A stretch of 64,000 nt of DNA from positions 62,001 to 126,000 of the forward strand of contig NZ_ATUK01000011.1 of assembly GCF_000420165.1 (NCBI RefSeq), read 5' to 3'. The position numbers and the translations under genes were made by a program. The first letter of the stretch is position 1, and the number at the start of each line of letters is the position of its first letter. The DNA is from Thioalkalivibrio sp. AKL19. GTDB lineage: Bacteria > Pseudomonadota > Gammaproteobacteria > Ectothiorhodospirales > Ectothiorhodospiraceae. The notes beneath the pieces are model-generated. The model did no database searches. It was not told where the DNA came from and was given only the letters and a program-made list of their open reading frames with translations. Shown here piece after piece: positions 63,872 to 64,000 of this stretch.

Positions 63872-64000
63872 TCCGGGGTTCCCGCAGGCGGCGCATCACC
63901 CCCCCAAGCCCTGACCGATGGACCGGCCGGCCGCGCAGGTTCTCGGCGTCAGGCTCGGTCTTCGTCGCCTTCGATCGACCGCGGCCAATAGCTCGGTTTG

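Noticed and set aside
62684-63991. A 435-residue frame over the exporter gene
   Set aside because: It is in another frame of the EamA gene and runs through the repeat element. It has no hydrophobic pattern or motif.

Overview
The window is a contiguous stretch of high-GC bacterial chromosome around a replication origin, from a gammaproteobacterium. The gene order rpmH-rnpA-yidD-yidC-mnmE-mnmG-rsmG-parA-parB-atpIBEFHAGDC-glmU-glmS on one side and dnaA-dnaN-recF-gyrB on the other is the classic origin neighbourhood of that class. The argH / algZ-algR-hemC-hemD arrangement is the one known from Pseudomonas. GC content, small intergenic gaps and accessory genes (hyp cluster, PiT phosphate uptake) would fit an Ectothiorhodospiraceae member such as Thioalkalivibrio. 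That genus assignment is an inference from gene content and style; no rRNA or other marker in the window proves it.

Layout. 1-1664: tail of an unknown gene, then pip-dtd (+). 1785-20936 (minus strand): an orphan small protein, glmS-glmU, the complete nine-gene F1Fo ATP synthase operon with a near-consensus promoter upstream and a terminator downstream, then parB-parA-rsmG-mnmG, mnmE, yidC-yidD-rnpA-rpmH. 21089-27614 (+): dnaA, a probable oriC in the dnaA-dnaN gap, dnaN, recF (carrying a parS site in its 3' end), gyrB. 27651-35379: LemA-like protein, oligopeptidase A, exonuclease III, UbiD, a lipoprotein hydrolase, a convergent unknown lipoprotein, and an iron-sulfur flavoprotein reductase. 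35406-35620: a large inverted repeat. 35626-40809: hemD, hemC, algR, algZ (minus) divergent from argH (+). 40847-45069: unknown anchored protein, selO, and the pit / DUF47 phosphate pair. 45175-47238: TPP riboswitch plus thiC. 47256-48836: a GGDEF gene broken by an in-frame amber codon and a small DUF5362-like membrane protein. 48995-53431: a signalling block with an FHA protein, a membrane Ser/Thr kinase with a C-terminal HAMP domain, a LysM/TPR lipoprotein and a PP2C phosphatase. 53507-55326: Cache-domain protein, GNAT acetyltransferase, tiny secreted His-rich protein. 55509-60777: hydrogenase maturation operon DUF3024-hypA-hypF-hypC-hypD-hypE, without hypB and with a HypA that lacks its zinc loop. 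60988-63845: receiver-like protein, fatty acid desaturase, DMT-family exporter.

The most unusual non-coding signal is a dispersed family of terminal-inverted-repeat elements (158, 223 and 158 bp) at 23803-23960, 51294-51516 and 62673-62830. Each has ends of about 30 bp beginning GGGAAA or a variant, no coding capacity, and the potential to form a long RNA hairpin. Other points worth checking are the parS site inside recF, the amber-split diguanylate cyclase, the zinc-less HypA with no neighbouring hypB, and the 215-bp inverted repeat between the reductase gene and hemD. No tRNA, rRNA, transposase or CRISPR array was found.
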